A stretch of DNA of 64,000 bases from Paenibacillus sp. JZ16. Its GTDB lineage: Bacteria > Bacillota > Bacilli > Paenibacillales > Paenibacillaceae. The DNA is taken from assembly GCF_015326965.1 (NCBI RefSeq), contig NZ_CP017659.1:744001-808000 (forward strand), written 5' to 3'. A program made the position numbers and the translations under genes. Below the pieces are notes generated by a model, which was given only the letters and a program-made list of their open reading frames with translations, ran no database searches and was not told where the DNA came from. Position 1 is the first letter of the stretch, and every line of letters starts with the position of its first letter. Of this stretch, positions 18,897 through 28,439 are shown in pieces.

Positions 18897-20435
18897 TTAG
18901 TCCCCGTAACCGAGCGCCTTGAGCTGATCCATAGCGCTGTCCACTAACGCTTTGTAGTTCATAGACGTTTCCAGCGTCTTGATAAAGTCATCGTATTCGG
19001 TCAATGGACGTTTATCGTAAATAAACTTCGCGATCTCCTCTTCCATGTATCGAGTCGCATCGGCAGGGTTATACCCCTCCGGATTGTCGACGAATCCGTT
19101 CAACGCTTCAATACGGGGTTGATCGTTCGCGAATTCGATTGCAGCCGATTGTGCGGCGAACTTCGCTTGCAAATATTCCATTTCCGGTCTGCCGGTGAAT
19201 TGGTACAGCCAAGAATGGCCAACCTCGCCCGCTTTGTCCGTCATCAACGGCTTGCCGTCCTCAAGTGTGAAGTGTGTATCCTTCACCCCGAACTGCACGA
19301 GCAACGAGCCTCCGTCCGGATTCGAAATATAGTTGAGGAGATCGAACACCCGCTGCAGCTTCTCCGGGTCTTTCTCAAGCGCTTTCGGAATGGCATATCT
19401 ACCAGGCGCTGCACCGATATCCCACGAACCGTCGAATTGTCCTCCTGTACCCGATGGAGCGGCGATTTGCAGCCATTCCGCATTCGGATTAACGGTTTTG
19501 ATCTGTTCCACGAACTGCTCCTTCGTCATGTTAGGCCAATCGATATAGACGATGCCCGCCTGCCCTTTGATCGCCTTCTCTTGATGCTGCAATCCGCTAT
19601 TGGCGAGCAGCTCCGGATCAACCGATCCGGATTCAATCATGTCCTTAATAAAGGCCAAAGCATCCTTCATTGCCGGTTCATGCAGCGCACTGACGACTTT
19701 ACCGTCCTTCTCGTAGAAGTTGCCTGGCATTCCGACGCCGAAGGCTCCGAAAACGGTCGAGAATGCACTCAGCTTGCTGCCCGTCAGACCGAAGGTGTCC
19801 GGCTTGCCATTTCCATCCGGATCATTCTTAGTGAACGCTTCCGCTACGGAAGCCAACTGCTCTACGGTCGTCGGCACCTCCAGCTTCAGCTTGTCGAGCC
19901 AATCCTTTCGGATCCATAAGGTGTTGTAAGGGATTTGCGGAGATTTGGAGATGCCATATACTTTCCCGTCGACCATCCCCTTCTTGACGCTGTCCTCTCC
20001 GATGAACGCTACCGTTTGCTCCAATTTATCCATATACGGCGTCAGATCGAGAAGCAGCCCTTGCTTGGAAAATTGAATGAGCTGCTGCCGGTCGACCATG
20101 AACAGGTCGGGAAAGTTCCCCGAAGACATCCGAACGTTTAGTTGATTGTTGTAATCGTCCGCTGCTGGATACACTGTCAGGTTCAGGTCGATATTCAGCG
20201 CCTTATCCAATTCCTGCTTAATTATATCTTTATCGGGCGTCGGAAGATTGTTCCCCGTCTCGATAATGTCGAGCTTAACCGGTTTGCCGTTAGGCTGCTC
20301 CATCGTTTCCGTTCCGGGCTTGGCGGTAGCGCCCGAAGGGTTTCCCGGATTCTCGCTGCTGTTTCCCCCCGAACAAGCAGAAAGCATAGCCCCCGCTAAT
20401 GAAACGGCTACTAGCAAAGTCCCTAATTTCTTCAT
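18897..20435 (-). CDS. extracellular solute-binding lipoprotein of a sugar ABC transporter
   Basis: A 512-residue protein. A lipoprotein signal peptide (MKKLGTLLVAVSLAGAML) ends in the lipobox LSAC, followed by a Ser/Gly/Asn-rich linker. The body matches the long LipO/LplA-type binding proteins of Paenibacillaceae (KLDIIETGNNLPTPDKDI; PDLFMVDRQQ; NPDGNGKPDTFGLTG, a calcium-loop-like stretch). It captures an oligosaccharide outside the membrane and delivers it to the two permeases encoded just upstream. ATG 20435 lies behind AGAGGGG; the frame extends upstream to 20471 but without a good ribosome site. It is last in the operon and followed by a terminator. Confidence 0.92.
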   Translation of the reverse strand: MKKLGTLLVAVSLAGAMLSACSGGNSSENPGNPSGATAKPGTETMEQPNGKPVKLDIIETGNNLPTPDKDIIKQELDKALNIDLNLTVYPAADDYNNQLNVRMSSGNFPDLFMVDRQQLIQFSKQGLLLDLTPYMDKLEQTVAFIGEDSVKKGMVDGKVYGISKSPQIPYNTLWIRKDWLDKLKLEVPTTVEQLASVAEAFTKNDPDGNGKPDTFGLTGSKLSAFSTVFGAFGVGMPGNFYEKDGKVVSALHEPAMKDALAFIKDMIESGSVDPELLANSGLQHQEKAIKGQAGIVYIDWPNMTKEQFVEQIKTVNPNAEWLQIAAPSGTGGQFDGSWDIGAAPGRYAIPKALEKDPEKLQRVFDLLNYISNPDGGSLLVQFGVKDTHFTLEDGKPLMTDKAGEVGHSWLYQFTGRPEMEYLQAKFAAQSAAIEFANDQPRIEALNGFVDNPEGYNPADATRYMEEEIAKFIYDKRPLTEYDDFIKTLETSMNYKALVDSAMDQLKALGYGD

Positions 20436-20467
20436 GATCTTAACCCCTCTCTGAATGGTTTCATCGG

Positions 20468-21328
20468 TCAACCTTTAATCGAACCAAGCAGCATCCCTTT
20501 TGTAAAATGCTTTTGAAGAAACGGATAGATCACGATGACCGGCAAGCTCGCAATCATGACGGATGCCATTTGCATCGTTTGCGTCGGCATCATATTTTCT
20601 GCGTTCTCTAGCGGCTGCTGGCTTTGCATCAGAATTTCCCGGACGACGACCTGCAGCGGATACAGCGTGCGATCGGTCACATAAAAAATCGCTTGAAAAA
20701 ACTCGTTCCAATGGCCGACCAGGTAAAACAATCCAACCGTCAACAAGACAGGAACGGAAAGCGGCGTAACGATTTGCAGCAGGATACGGAACTCTTTGGC
20801 TCCATCCATTCGGGCCGACTCAAACAGCTCCTCCGGCAGCCCTTCAAAAAAGCTTTTCATAATAAGAACGTTAAAGCTCCAGACTGCATTTGGCAGAATC
20901 ATCGCCCAGATAGAATCGAGCAGCCCCATCGACTTAACGACCAGATAGGTCGGAATAAGCCCTCCGCTGAACAACAAGGTAAATACGATCATGAGCAGAA
21001 AAAAGTTTCTTCCCGGCAAATTCCGGCGGCTGAGCGGGTACGCCATCAGTCCCGTCAAGACGAGATTGACCGCTGTTCCGATCACCGTAATGAGAACGGT
21101 AATTTGGAACGCCTTCGGAATATTGGACTCCGTCAGCAGCGTGCGGTAAGCGGAAAACGTAATTTCCTTCGGGAACAATATGAATCCGCCGTTGCGCAGC
21201 ACTTCTCCGAACGGAGTGATGGATACGGACACGACATAAAGGATCGGCAGAATGGCGACAAGTCCGCATATTCCGAGTATGACGTATATGATTGTGTTAA
21301 AAATTTTATCATCGAGGCCTCTTACCAT
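20468..21328 (-). CDS. sugar ABC transporter permease (LplC/CarB-like)
   Basis: A 286-residue integral membrane protein with six predicted helices. The EAA loop that contacts the ATPase reads ESARMDGAKEFRILLQIVTPLSVP. The C-terminal end HFTKGMLLGSIKG is typical of LplC-type permeases. It pairs with the permease whose gene overlaps its start by 7 bases (21322-21328), so translation is coupled. No ATPase gene is present in the block; this transporter class usually borrows a shared MsmX-like ATPase. Confidence 0.92.
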   Translation of the reverse strand: MVRGLDDKIFNTIIYVILGICGLVAILPILYVVSVSITPFGEVLRNGGFILFPKEITFSAYRTLLTESNIPKAFQITVLITVIGTAVNLVLTGLMAYPLSRRNLPGRNFFLLMIVFTLLFSGGLIPTYLVVKSMGLLDSIWAMILPNAVWSFNVLIMKSFFEGLPEELFESARMDGAKEFRILLQIVTPLSVPVLLTVGLFYLVGHWNEFFQAIFYVTDRTLYPLQVVVREILMQSQQPLENAENMMPTQTMQMASVMIASLPVIVIYPFLQKHFTKGMLLGSIKG

Positions 21329-22290
21329 ATGCCCTCACCCCATTTCTTCGCCACGCGATTAGCACCTAGCACAAGGATGAGTCCGATCACCGATTTGAAC
21401 AATCCGACTGCCGATGCCAAGCTGAAATTAAGCTGCTGCAGACCTGTTCGGTAAACCCATGTGTCGATGATGTCCGCAACCGGGTATACCTGAATATTGT
21501 ACAGAATGTAAATTTGATCAAAGCCTGCATCAAGCAGATGGCCAAGCTTCAGAACGAACAGCAGGACGATAATGCTTCTAATGCCAGGAAGCGTAATATG
21601 CCAAATCATTCGCATACGGCTGGCACCATCCACCTTCGCCGCCTCGTAAAGTGTCGGATCGATGCCCGCCATCGCGGCTAAATAGATAATCGCACCCCAG
21701 CCGAGATTTTGCCATACCTCCGATCCGACCAGTATGCTGCGGAAATATTCCGTCGAGGTCAAAAACGGGATCGAGCTTCCCCCCGCTTCCACAATCCAGC
21801 GGTTTATAAGACCGCCGTTCTGGGAGAAGAGTGTCAAAAGAATGCCGAAAATAATAACCCAAGACAAGAAGTGCGGCATGTAAGTCAGCGTTTGTACGAT
21901 CGACTTCAGCCAGCGAACGCGGCATTCGTTCAGCAGCACGGCCAGCATGATCGGTGGCAGCGTCCCCCATAACAGTTTGTAGAGGCTGATCAACAGTGTA
22001 TTGGTCAACAGCTGGCTGAAGTAAGGCGACTCGTAAAAGCTCTGAAAATGCTTATACCACGGATCGACCCACGAGCTGCCCGTTATGCCGTCCAGGATCG
22101 CAAAATCTTTGAAGGCGATAATGACTCCGTACATCGGGAAGTACCGAAATATGACAAAATAAATAATGCCGGGCAGCAGCATGACGTAAAAGGCTTTAAA
22201 CCGCCATGCCAATTTTAAAATCATGAGCAGCTTTGTCCGCGGAGAAGGCCGTATCCGAGGGGCTGGCGTTAGGCTATGATTGGCTTCCAT
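21322..22290 (-). CDS. sugar ABC transporter permease (LplB-like)
   Basis: 322 residues from ATG 22290 behind GGAGGG. It opens with the family's N-terminal pattern (FKAFYVMLLPGIIYFVIFRYFPMYG) and has six helices and the EAA loop YEAAKVDGASRMRMIWHITLPG. It forms the pore with the LplC-like permease. The frame continues upstream to 22431 without a ribosome site. A small ORF of unknown status overlaps its 5' end. Confidence 0.92.
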   Translation of the reverse strand: MEANHSLTPAPRIRPSPRTKLLMILKLAWRFKAFYVMLLPGIIYFVIFRYFPMYGVIIAFKDFAILDGITGSSWVDPWYKHFQSFYESPYFSQLLTNTLLISLYKLLWGTLPPIMLAVLLNECRVRWLKSIVQTLTYMPHFLSWVIIFGILLTLFSQNGGLINRWIVEAGGSSIPFLTSTEYFRSILVGSEVWQNLGWGAIIYLAAMAGIDPTLYEAAKVDGASRMRMIWHITLPGIRSIIVLLFVLKLGHLLDAGFDQIYILYNIQVYPVADIIDTWVYRTGLQQLNFSLASAVGLFKSVIGLILVLGANRVAKKWGEGIW

Positions 22291-22561
22291 TGTATCCCTC
22301 CATAGTTTGAATGCGCTTCCAATAAGGTAAGTATAAAGGTCCTGACGCCTCCTCGATATACACAGAAACGTAAAAAATGTACGCATTTCGTTCATAATCA
22401 TTAGCCTCGAAATTTGATTCATCTGCATCAATATCCATAATTTGAAATTGAAATGAGTTGATGGTTATTGTTGTAACGCCGAACTCAGCAATTTGCTGAT
22501 AGTTTGCGGCCGCCAGCGACTGAATCTGATCAGGGACGCCTTCTGGCAAAAATCTCGCCAT
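22274..22561 (-). CDS. small ORF of unknown function overlapping the permease start
   Basis: 95 codons from ATG 22561, with no visible ribosome site. The frame stays open a further 13 codons upstream without a better start. The protein (ARFLPEGVPDQIQSLAAANY...) has an even composition unlike a chance ORF, and its last 5 codons overlap the LplB-like gene. It may be the remnant of a lost gene. I do not recognise it. Confidence 0.3.
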   Translation of the reverse strand: MARFLPEGVPDQIQSLAAANYQQIAEFGVTTITINSFQFQIMDIDADESNFEANDYERNAYIFYVSVYIEEASGPLYLPYWKRIQTMEGYNGSQS

Positions 22562-22592
22562 ACGGTAAACGAATCTATCAACGATTAATAGT

Positions 22593-22634
22593 AAAGGCTG
22601 TCACGAATGGTCTGAAGAAACCACGTGACAGCCT
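22593..22634 (-). terminator. terminator between the two-component genes and the permease operon
   Basis: The stem AGGCTGTCACG / CGTGACAGCCT (11 bp) lies 3' of the kinase gene. On the minus strand it is followed by TTTACT, so the T-run is weak. It suggests that the regulators and transporter are separate transcripts or are attenuated. Confidence 0.6.
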
Positions 22635-22649
22635 GGGTATCGTTTTTGG

Positions 22650-24431
22650 TTAACGCCAAATACCTAATCGTTCGTCGTATTCCTTCAGGACGGGCATATC
22701 GACGCGGACAACAGTTCCGGCCCCCTCCGCGCCTCCGATCCGCAAGCCGTACGTCTCGCCGTGATGGATCCGAATCCGCTCATGCACGTTCCGCAGCCCG
22801 ATGCCCGTAAACCGGTACATGGAGCGCTGCCCACCATCCTGATTTTCCAACAGCAGCCTGCTCCGCTTCTCCCGCTTGATGCCTATCCCGTTATCGCGCA
22901 CATAGAGTCTCAGAATCCCCTTCATCAGCCCGCCTTTCACGATGATAAGCCCGCCGTGATTTGGCGTTAGTCCATGGAAGAGTGCATTTTCTACGAGCGG
23001 CTGCAGCGTAAGCTTAAGTATGCGATACTGCAGAAGGTCAGGATTGATATCAATCCTAAACTGATATTGTTCCCCATAGCGCACCTGCTGAATATGCATG
23101 TACATTCGCAGCCCTTCCAGCTCCTCCTCAAGCGATACGTATTCCGATTGCTTGTCGAAGCTGAAGCTTAATAGCTTGACCAGCGAACGAATCGTATCGC
23201 GAAGCTCGTCGATACGCTGCTGCTTTGCCAAGCTGCTTATGCAGGCAAGGGTATTGTACAGAAAATGGGGCGCAATCTGGCTTCGCAGCATCTTCAGCTC
23301 GTATTCCTTCTTCTGCTCCTCCGCATTTTTCGTCTTCAGGAGCAAGCTCTGAATCCTCTCGAGCATGGCATTGTAGCTCTGCGTTAGCCTGCCGATTTCG
23401 TCCATTCTCGTGACAGGCAGCTTCGCCACGACCTCAAAGTTGTTAAGACGGTCCATCTTCTCGACAAATCGGCGAATCGGATGCGTGAACGATCGGCTGA
23501 GCAGATATGCGCTGATCAGAAGCATAATGATCCATACGATACTCGCGGTCCGGTAGTTGTTGTTCAGTCTCTGCAGGTCCTGATAGAAATAATCCTCTTC
23601 GATGAACGCTGCGAGCGACCAGCCTAGACGGTTTTTGGTCGACTTCACGGCAACGAGTGGATTCAAGGAATCCCCTTCTATGCCGCTGACGCCGACTTTG
23701 AGTAAGGCGAGCTGCCCGCGAAAGCTCTCCTCCAGCTTCGGCGGATACGAGGCCGCTTGGAAGGGGAGCAGCTTATCGCGGGAATCCAGCCGATTAATGA
23801 CACTGCCTTCCTTCGTGAACAGTATATAAGATTGATAGATCATCGGCGCAATACGCTCCGTGAGCAAATCGAGATTAAGTTCGGCGACTACGACACCCTT
23901 CACCTTATTTCCTGCACCCGCAATAGGTAAGACGTAAGCAAGCGTTCGCCCCGACATTGGCGAATCATAAGGTTCGCTCACATTAATAGCCCCGTAGTTA
24001 ATAAGCGCCAGCTCATAGAGCTGATTCAGCTTTGGATTGCCTATGATGTCATGAACGACCTGCGAGCTTGAAAATACTTCGCCGTCAGCTCGAATCATGT
24101 ACAACGTTCTGGCAATGGAGTTGTTAATCCCCGCGAACTTGCGCAGCGTCTCAACGGCTGCCTCCTCATTCCCTTCCTCCAGCAAATCAGCGCGGGTCGA
24201 GAGTAGTAGCAGCATATTTTCCACACTGTCCAAACTTGCATCGATATATTGATTCGTCCGGCTGACGAGCAGCTCTGCATCGCGAATGACTTGATTCCGA
24301 AGCAGACTTTCAGCCTCGTGGAGGTTTCGCCATGCAAGCACTTGAACGAGTAGCAGCGTCACGATGAACAAATAAATAAACTGCTTGGTAGCGAGACCAA
24401 GGCTGGCATACCAATGAAACAGTTTCGTCAT
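22650..24431 (-). CDS. YesM-type sensor histidine kinase
   Basis: About 593 residues. An N-terminal helix (FIYLFIVTLLLVQVLAW) and a second near residue 300 bracket a large extracytoplasmic sensor region. A HAMP-like linker, the phosphoacceptor motif LRSQIAPHFLYNTLACIS and a HATPase with LTLQPLVENALFHGL, DNGIGI and GIGLRNVHERI follow. This is the LytS/YesM class of kinase, which senses extracellular sugars and phosphorylates a YesN-type regulator, here encoded 41 bases upstream in the same operon. ATG 24431 is preferred; GTG 24437 is possible. Confidence 0.92.
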   Translation of the reverse strand: MTKLFHWYASLGLATKQFIYLFIVTLLLVQVLAWRNLHEAESLLRNQVIRDAELLVSRTNQYIDASLDSVENMLLLLSTRADLLEEGNEEAAVETLRKFAGINNSIARTLYMIRADGEVFSSSQVVHDIIGNPKLNQLYELALINYGAINVSEPYDSPMSGRTLAYVLPIAGAGNKVKGVVVAELNLDLLTERIAPMIYQSYILFTKEGSVINRLDSRDKLLPFQAASYPPKLEESFRGQLALLKVGVSGIEGDSLNPLVAVKSTKNRLGWSLAAFIEEDYFYQDLQRLNNNYRTASIVWIIMLLISAYLLSRSFTHPIRRFVEKMDRLNNFEVVAKLPVTRMDEIGRLTQSYNAMLERIQSLLLKTKNAEEQKKEYELKMLRSQIAPHFLYNTLACISSLAKQQRIDELRDTIRSLVKLLSFSFDKQSEYVSLEEELEGLRMYMHIQQVRYGEQYQFRIDINPDLLQYRILKLTLQPLVENALFHGLTPNHGGLIIVKGGLMKGILRLYVRDNGIGIKREKRSRLLLENQDGGQRSMYRFTGIGLRNVHERIRIHHGETYGLRIGGAEGAGTVVRVDMPVLKEYDERLGIWR

Positions 24432-24472
24432 TTCCACCCTTCCTTCGCGCTCGTTCTCACTCTCCCGTGCTT

Positions 24473-26017
24473 TCAGCCTTTCCGTTTATAGTCCGTCGGC
24501 GATACCCCGGTCCAATTTCGAAACGTAACAGTGAAATAACGGTAGCTCGGAATGCCGACCTCTTCCGCGACTTCATATACCTTCTTATTCGAATGCCTAA
24601 GAAGCTCGATCGCCTTCTCCATACGAAGACGGGTAATATACTGATTGACCGTACTCCCCGTTTCCTCACGAAACAATTTGCTGATATAATGTGGGCTCAG
24701 CCCTACCTGCTTCGAAATAACAGCCAGCGAGATCGGCTCCTTGAGATGGTCTTTGATCCATTGCACGGCCAAACGAATCTCAAAGCGCGAATGCGACTTC
24801 CCTAGCTCGGCAGCTTCTATATTCTGAACAATATTGGCGAGCATCTCAGCTAACGTTCCTGCGTCCATTAATAACCTCATACGGGCTGCGCTCAGCTCAG
24901 CGCCCTCTTGCTGCCTGTGCCAATCAACCTGCCAATTGAGTATCCACTCCTTCAGTTGACTAGGCTTCACACGCTCTGCAATGCACCAGTCCCTGAACTC
25001 GCCAAGCAAGCATTCCTTCAAGCTCGCAGGAGACAAGGATGCTTTTCTCAGCAGCTCGTTTAATTCCTTCGTTTTCTTTTCCGTCAGATCCGATAGAGGC
25101 AACGAATGCTGAGCGTACACAGCGCTTTCCTCGGGACATCGGTCGAAAAACAGCGCATCTTTCCACTCGTTCGAATAGGCGAGCGCCGATGCAACTCCTT
25201 CCTTCGATGTGACCGGTTTGCTAAAAATGGCATGTACTGTCGCCAAGCTCTCCTGCTTGGTCTCTTCCCGATTCAACAGCTCCGTCAAATGTTGAACGAC
25301 CGTGCGGAGTGACTCAAGAACAGCATTGGGAGGAGTTCTGCCTTCAAGCAGAACAAAATATTCCCGCTCCCGTACCGTCAGCCAAGTCAGCCAATTTGGA
25401 TCCCTGTTTTCCTGCTCGGTCAGCCGCTGTTGAACCGTGTCTTTCACAGGTAGATAGGCTGATGGAGTAATATCTAGCTGAAGTCTTGCCAGTCGAATTG
25501 GACGATCTACGCTTAGCGTCATCGACTGCCAATCGGAGCCGGTTGGCTCGTGCCCGTGAAGCAGCTTGCCGAATAAGTCGGCTTGCAGCTGCCTCTGCTC
25601 CCTTCTCGCATGCTCCTGCAGCATGCGCTCCTTGACGACCGCAGCTCTCACTTTATCCATCGCCTGCTTAAGCTCTTCTTCCTCCAGTGACACCTTCAAA
25701 ATATATTCAAGCGCTCCGAGACGGAGCGCTTCTTGTACGTAATGAAAATCGCTGTGACAGGTTAACAATATGATCTGGACGTTCGGGTGCCGCTTCCGGA
25801 GTTCCCGAATGAGAGCAATGCCGTCCATAACCGGCATCGTAATATCCGTTATCACGACATCTGGCGTGCGTTCAGCACATAACTGCATCGCTTCCGAGCC
25901 GTTGCTTGCTTCCCCTATCCATTCGGCTCCGCACGCCTCCCATGGAAATATCCGAAGCTCTTGCCGCAGAGGAATTTCATCTTCGACGATCAATACGCCA
26001 AGCGGCTTAATGGCCAT
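24473..26017 (-). CDS. YesN-type response regulator with AraC DNA-binding domain
   Basis: 514 residues. The receiver domain (LIVEDEIPLRQEL, phospho-Asp in DVVITDITMPVMDG, Lys in ILKVSLEEEE) is followed by a long linker domain and a C-terminal AraC HTH pair (ISLAVISKQVGLSPHYISKLF and VYEVAEEVGIPSYRYFTVTF) ending GVSPTDYKRK. It is the partner of the YesM-type kinase downstream and probably activates the sugar transporter operon. ATG 26017 lies behind GGAGAGG. A CcpA-type cre sequence sits 28-41 bases upstream. Confidence 0.93.
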   Translation of the reverse strand: MAIKPLGVLIVEDEIPLRQELRIFPWEACGAEWIGEASNGSEAMQLCAERTPDVVITDITMPVMDGIALIRELRKRHPNVQIILLTCHSDFHYVQEALRLGALEYILKVSLEEEELKQAMDKVRAAVVKERMLQEHARREQRQLQADLFGKLLHGHEPTGSDWQSMTLSVDRPIRLARLQLDITPSAYLPVKDTVQQRLTEQENRDPNWLTWLTVREREYFVLLEGRTPPNAVLESLRTVVQHLTELLNREETKQESLATVHAIFSKPVTSKEGVASALAYSNEWKDALFFDRCPEESAVYAQHSLPLSDLTEKKTKELNELLRKASLSPASLKECLLGEFRDWCIAERVKPSQLKEWILNWQVDWHRQQEGAELSAARMRLLMDAGTLAEMLANIVQNIEAAELGKSHSRFEIRLAVQWIKDHLKEPISLAVISKQVGLSPHYISKLFREETGSTVNQYITRLRMEKAIELLRHSNKKVYEVAEEVGIPSYRYFTVTFRNWTGVSPTDYKRKG

Positions 26018-26044
26018 GATATCCTCTCCTTTAATGCCCATAAA

Positions 26045-26058
26045 TGAAAGCGCTGTCA
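26045..26058. promoter_or_regulatory. cre site (CcpA catabolite repression)
   Basis: TGAAAGCGCTGTCA matches the consensus TGWNANCGNTNWCA at every position. It lies between the FAD oxidoreductase stop and the response regulator start, so it could repress the two-component genes when glucose is present. This fits the sugar-uptake role of the locus. Binding is inferred. Confidence 0.6.
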
Positions 26059-26072
26059 TTTATTTTATTCCA

Positions 26073-28325
26073 TTATAGAGCATAGACTCTTATTTCGGCA
26101 ACCTCCGCGCGTGGTCCTCCGTTCGTTTCATCGATCCATAGTCTAATCGTATGTGACATGATGGAATCGTTGAGCTTATGCACTTTTTTGCGCTTATGGT
26201 TGTGCTTCTCATCAGCCAGCGTGACCCATTCCTCACCGATGAGCGCCTCAATCCGATAAGCTCGGACGAGCTCGGGAATCGCTTCGAAAGCGGTGCGATG
26301 ATGGTGCAAATTTATTAAGTCTTCATTAACGTCGTCGTTAAAGGTGATGTGGACCTCGGCGATCGATTGTACTTCAGCCCACTCCAGCTGCAGCCATTCC
26401 GGATTGCCTGGAGACATCGGCTCGGACATCCACAAATGCGGACCGGCGAACGGCCGAATATACCCGTCCGTCACCGCAGCGGGAGCGTACGCTTCCGTAT
26501 TTGGCGTAACCTGCAGACATAGAGGCTTGCGGTTCCAACGGCGCATGCTCCACTGTACGACCGGCTGATCAGGCTGACGATCCTCTAAAAGAGTAGAGAC
26601 GATCGGCTTTGGTCCCTTCTCAAAGCACAGCACGCCGGTCATCGGACGATTCGATCCGTGAAGCTGAATCGCTTCGTTTGCCTTAATAATAAGGAATGCA
26701 TTGCAGGCTGCATCGGGCTGCCAAACGAGGTCCAGCTTTACCCACTGCGCGGTACCTTCGGCTACTGACACCGATGCTTCAGCCACCATCTGCTTCGGCA
26801 CGTAGTTTTCACCTTTATCAGTATGCCACAGCTCCACTTCAAGAGTAGCAGCCTTTACCGCATCGATCAGCAGCGCCACTGATTCAAGCGAGGGATTCAC
26901 TGGAAACAGGATGCCCAGTTCTTTGTCCAGCGGGTGTGTAAAGGTTGAGTCCGTCAGCGAAACTTTGGTCGTTGTACTGGATGCCGTAATACGGGCCGAC
27001 TTGGCGTGATCGTAAGGGTCGTCTGCCGCGATCCCGATAATCGACGCATCCTGCCTGAGCATCGTCTGCTGCAGGTCGTTCATATGGTCACGGTGCAGGG
27101 CACGCGGCGATATCCCTTTCTGCACGCACAGTGCGGCGCCGCTTCCGGCTGCTTCGCCGATGACGGCACAGGTTGCCATGACCCTCGTCGTACCGAATGC
27201 GACGTGAGTTGCACTGATATCGCGGCCTGCGAACATCAGATTGCTGACGTTGCTGGAGTACAGACACCGAAAAGGGATATGATAGATGCCGTCCGAATAT
27301 AAATGCTTCGAACCGCTTTCCGTCGAATACATGCCTTGCGGCGGATGAAGATCAATTGACCAACCTCCGAAGGCGATGCGATCGGTGAAGGGCTCCTGTG
27401 CGATAATATCGTTTTGGTTCAACATATAATCTCCTGTGAATCGGCGGTACTCCCGTTTGCCAGGGATCGATCCGACCCATTCCAGCGTCATGCGATCGGC
27501 ATCAAAATTGCCTGAGTTTTTGATATAATCCCATACCCCGTAAATGACCGACCAGAGCTCATCGCGTATTCGTTCATTATCATGTACCGTATCCAGCTCG
27601 CCGCCCCATTCGATCCACCAATAGTGGCAGCCTGAGTCGCCGCTGCGAATAACCCGCTTCATCGGGATCGCCGTTTGGGTAATGTCCTTCGCAAAGCTCG
27701 GCGGAATGTATTTGACCGGCCGATCGGCCTCCTTCGTATAGAACAGGAGCGTGCTGCCAAGCGTAATATCGTCCGCCGTCTCCGGCGCCCAGTCCTCGTT
27801 GTATTCCTCTGCTGCCTCGCGGCCGATCCGGTATTTAGCGCCTGCCAGAAAACCCGCAAGGCCATCTCCTGTACAATCTATGTACATATCGCTTTCAAAC
27901 CGGATTTTCCGCTCGGAGCCCATCATCCAGCCTGTAACCGACTTAATAATGCGCTCCTCCTCAGCGCCCTCCGCTTCGACCTCGTGCACATCCGTATTGA
28001 GAAACAAGGCAATGTTCGGCTCTGCTCGGACCGTCTCGAGTACTACGAGATCCCATAAATACGAATTTCCATCCGGGTTCCGGAATTGGTTCTCGACGAA
28101 CATTTCTCCCATGATGCCGGTTTCTCTCGCGTAACGCTGCGTGCCATGCGCCGTAGCGCCGCATACCCACACCCGTACCTCGCTGCTAGAATTGCCTCCG
28201 AGTACGGGTCTGTTGTTCACGAGCGACACAGTTTGGCCGAGACGTGCGGCTGCAACGGCAGCACATACGCCGGCCAAGCCTCCGCCAATAACGGTAATAT
28301 CGGATTTTACTAATTCAAACTTCAA
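26073..28325 (-). CDS. FAD-dependent oxidoreductase (FAD_oxidored family), 750 residues
   Basis: The N-terminal dinucleotide fold reads ITVIGGGLAGVCAAVAAARL (residues 10-29), followed by RPVLGGNSSSEVRVW, the conserved segment of this family. A second FAD-contacting motif is LMFAGRDISATHVAFGTTRV with VIGEAAGSGAALC. The last ~230 residues look like a beta-sandwich (lectin or discoidin-like). No signal peptide. Members are common in Paenibacillaceae sugar loci, where the substrate has rarely been shown; sugar oxidation is a guess. It is upstream of the response regulator on the same strand and divergent from the AraC at 28440, which probably controls it. Confidence 0.87.
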   Translation of the reverse strand: MKFELVKSDITVIGGGLAGVCAAVAAARLGQTVSLVNNRPVLGGNSSSEVRVWVCGATAHGTQRYARETGIMGEMFVENQFRNPDGNSYLWDLVVLETVRAEPNIALFLNTDVHEVEAEGAEEERIIKSVTGWMMGSERKIRFESDMYIDCTGDGLAGFLAGAKYRIGREAAEEYNEDWAPETADDITLGSTLLFYTKEADRPVKYIPPSFAKDITQTAIPMKRVIRSGDSGCHYWWIEWGGELDTVHDNERIRDELWSVIYGVWDYIKNSGNFDADRMTLEWVGSIPGKREYRRFTGDYMLNQNDIIAQEPFTDRIAFGGWSIDLHPPQGMYSTESGSKHLYSDGIYHIPFRCLYSSNVSNLMFAGRDISATHVAFGTTRVMATCAVIGEAAGSGAALCVQKGISPRALHRDHMNDLQQTMLRQDASIIGIAADDPYDHAKSARITASSTTTKVSLTDSTFTHPLDKELGILFPVNPSLESVALLIDAVKAATLEVELWHTDKGENYVPKQMVAEASVSVAEGTAQWVKLDLVWQPDAACNAFLIIKANEAIQLHGSNRPMTGVLCFEKGPKPIVSTLLEDRQPDQPVVQWSMRRWNRKPLCLQVTPNTEAYAPAAVTDGYIRPFAGPHLWMSEPMSPGNPEWLQLEWAEVQSIAEVHITFNDDVNEDLINLHHHRTAFEAIPELVRAYRIEALIGEEWVTLADEKHNHKRKKVHKLNDSIMSHTIRLWIDETNGGPRAEVAEIRVYAL

Positions 28326-28439
28326 TCGAATCCCCCAAGGTCTAGAATTACTATCATTTTAATTGAGGGGGTCGTTATTTAACATGCACTGCGCTATCAT
28401 ATTGGCATATACTTTATTTCATTCTGGAGGCTGATTGCG

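Noticed and set aside
22291..22431. 47-residue N-terminal extension of the LplB-like permease
   Set aside because: GGAGGG directly precedes ATG 22290, and the extension has no ribosome site and does not resemble the family N-terminus.
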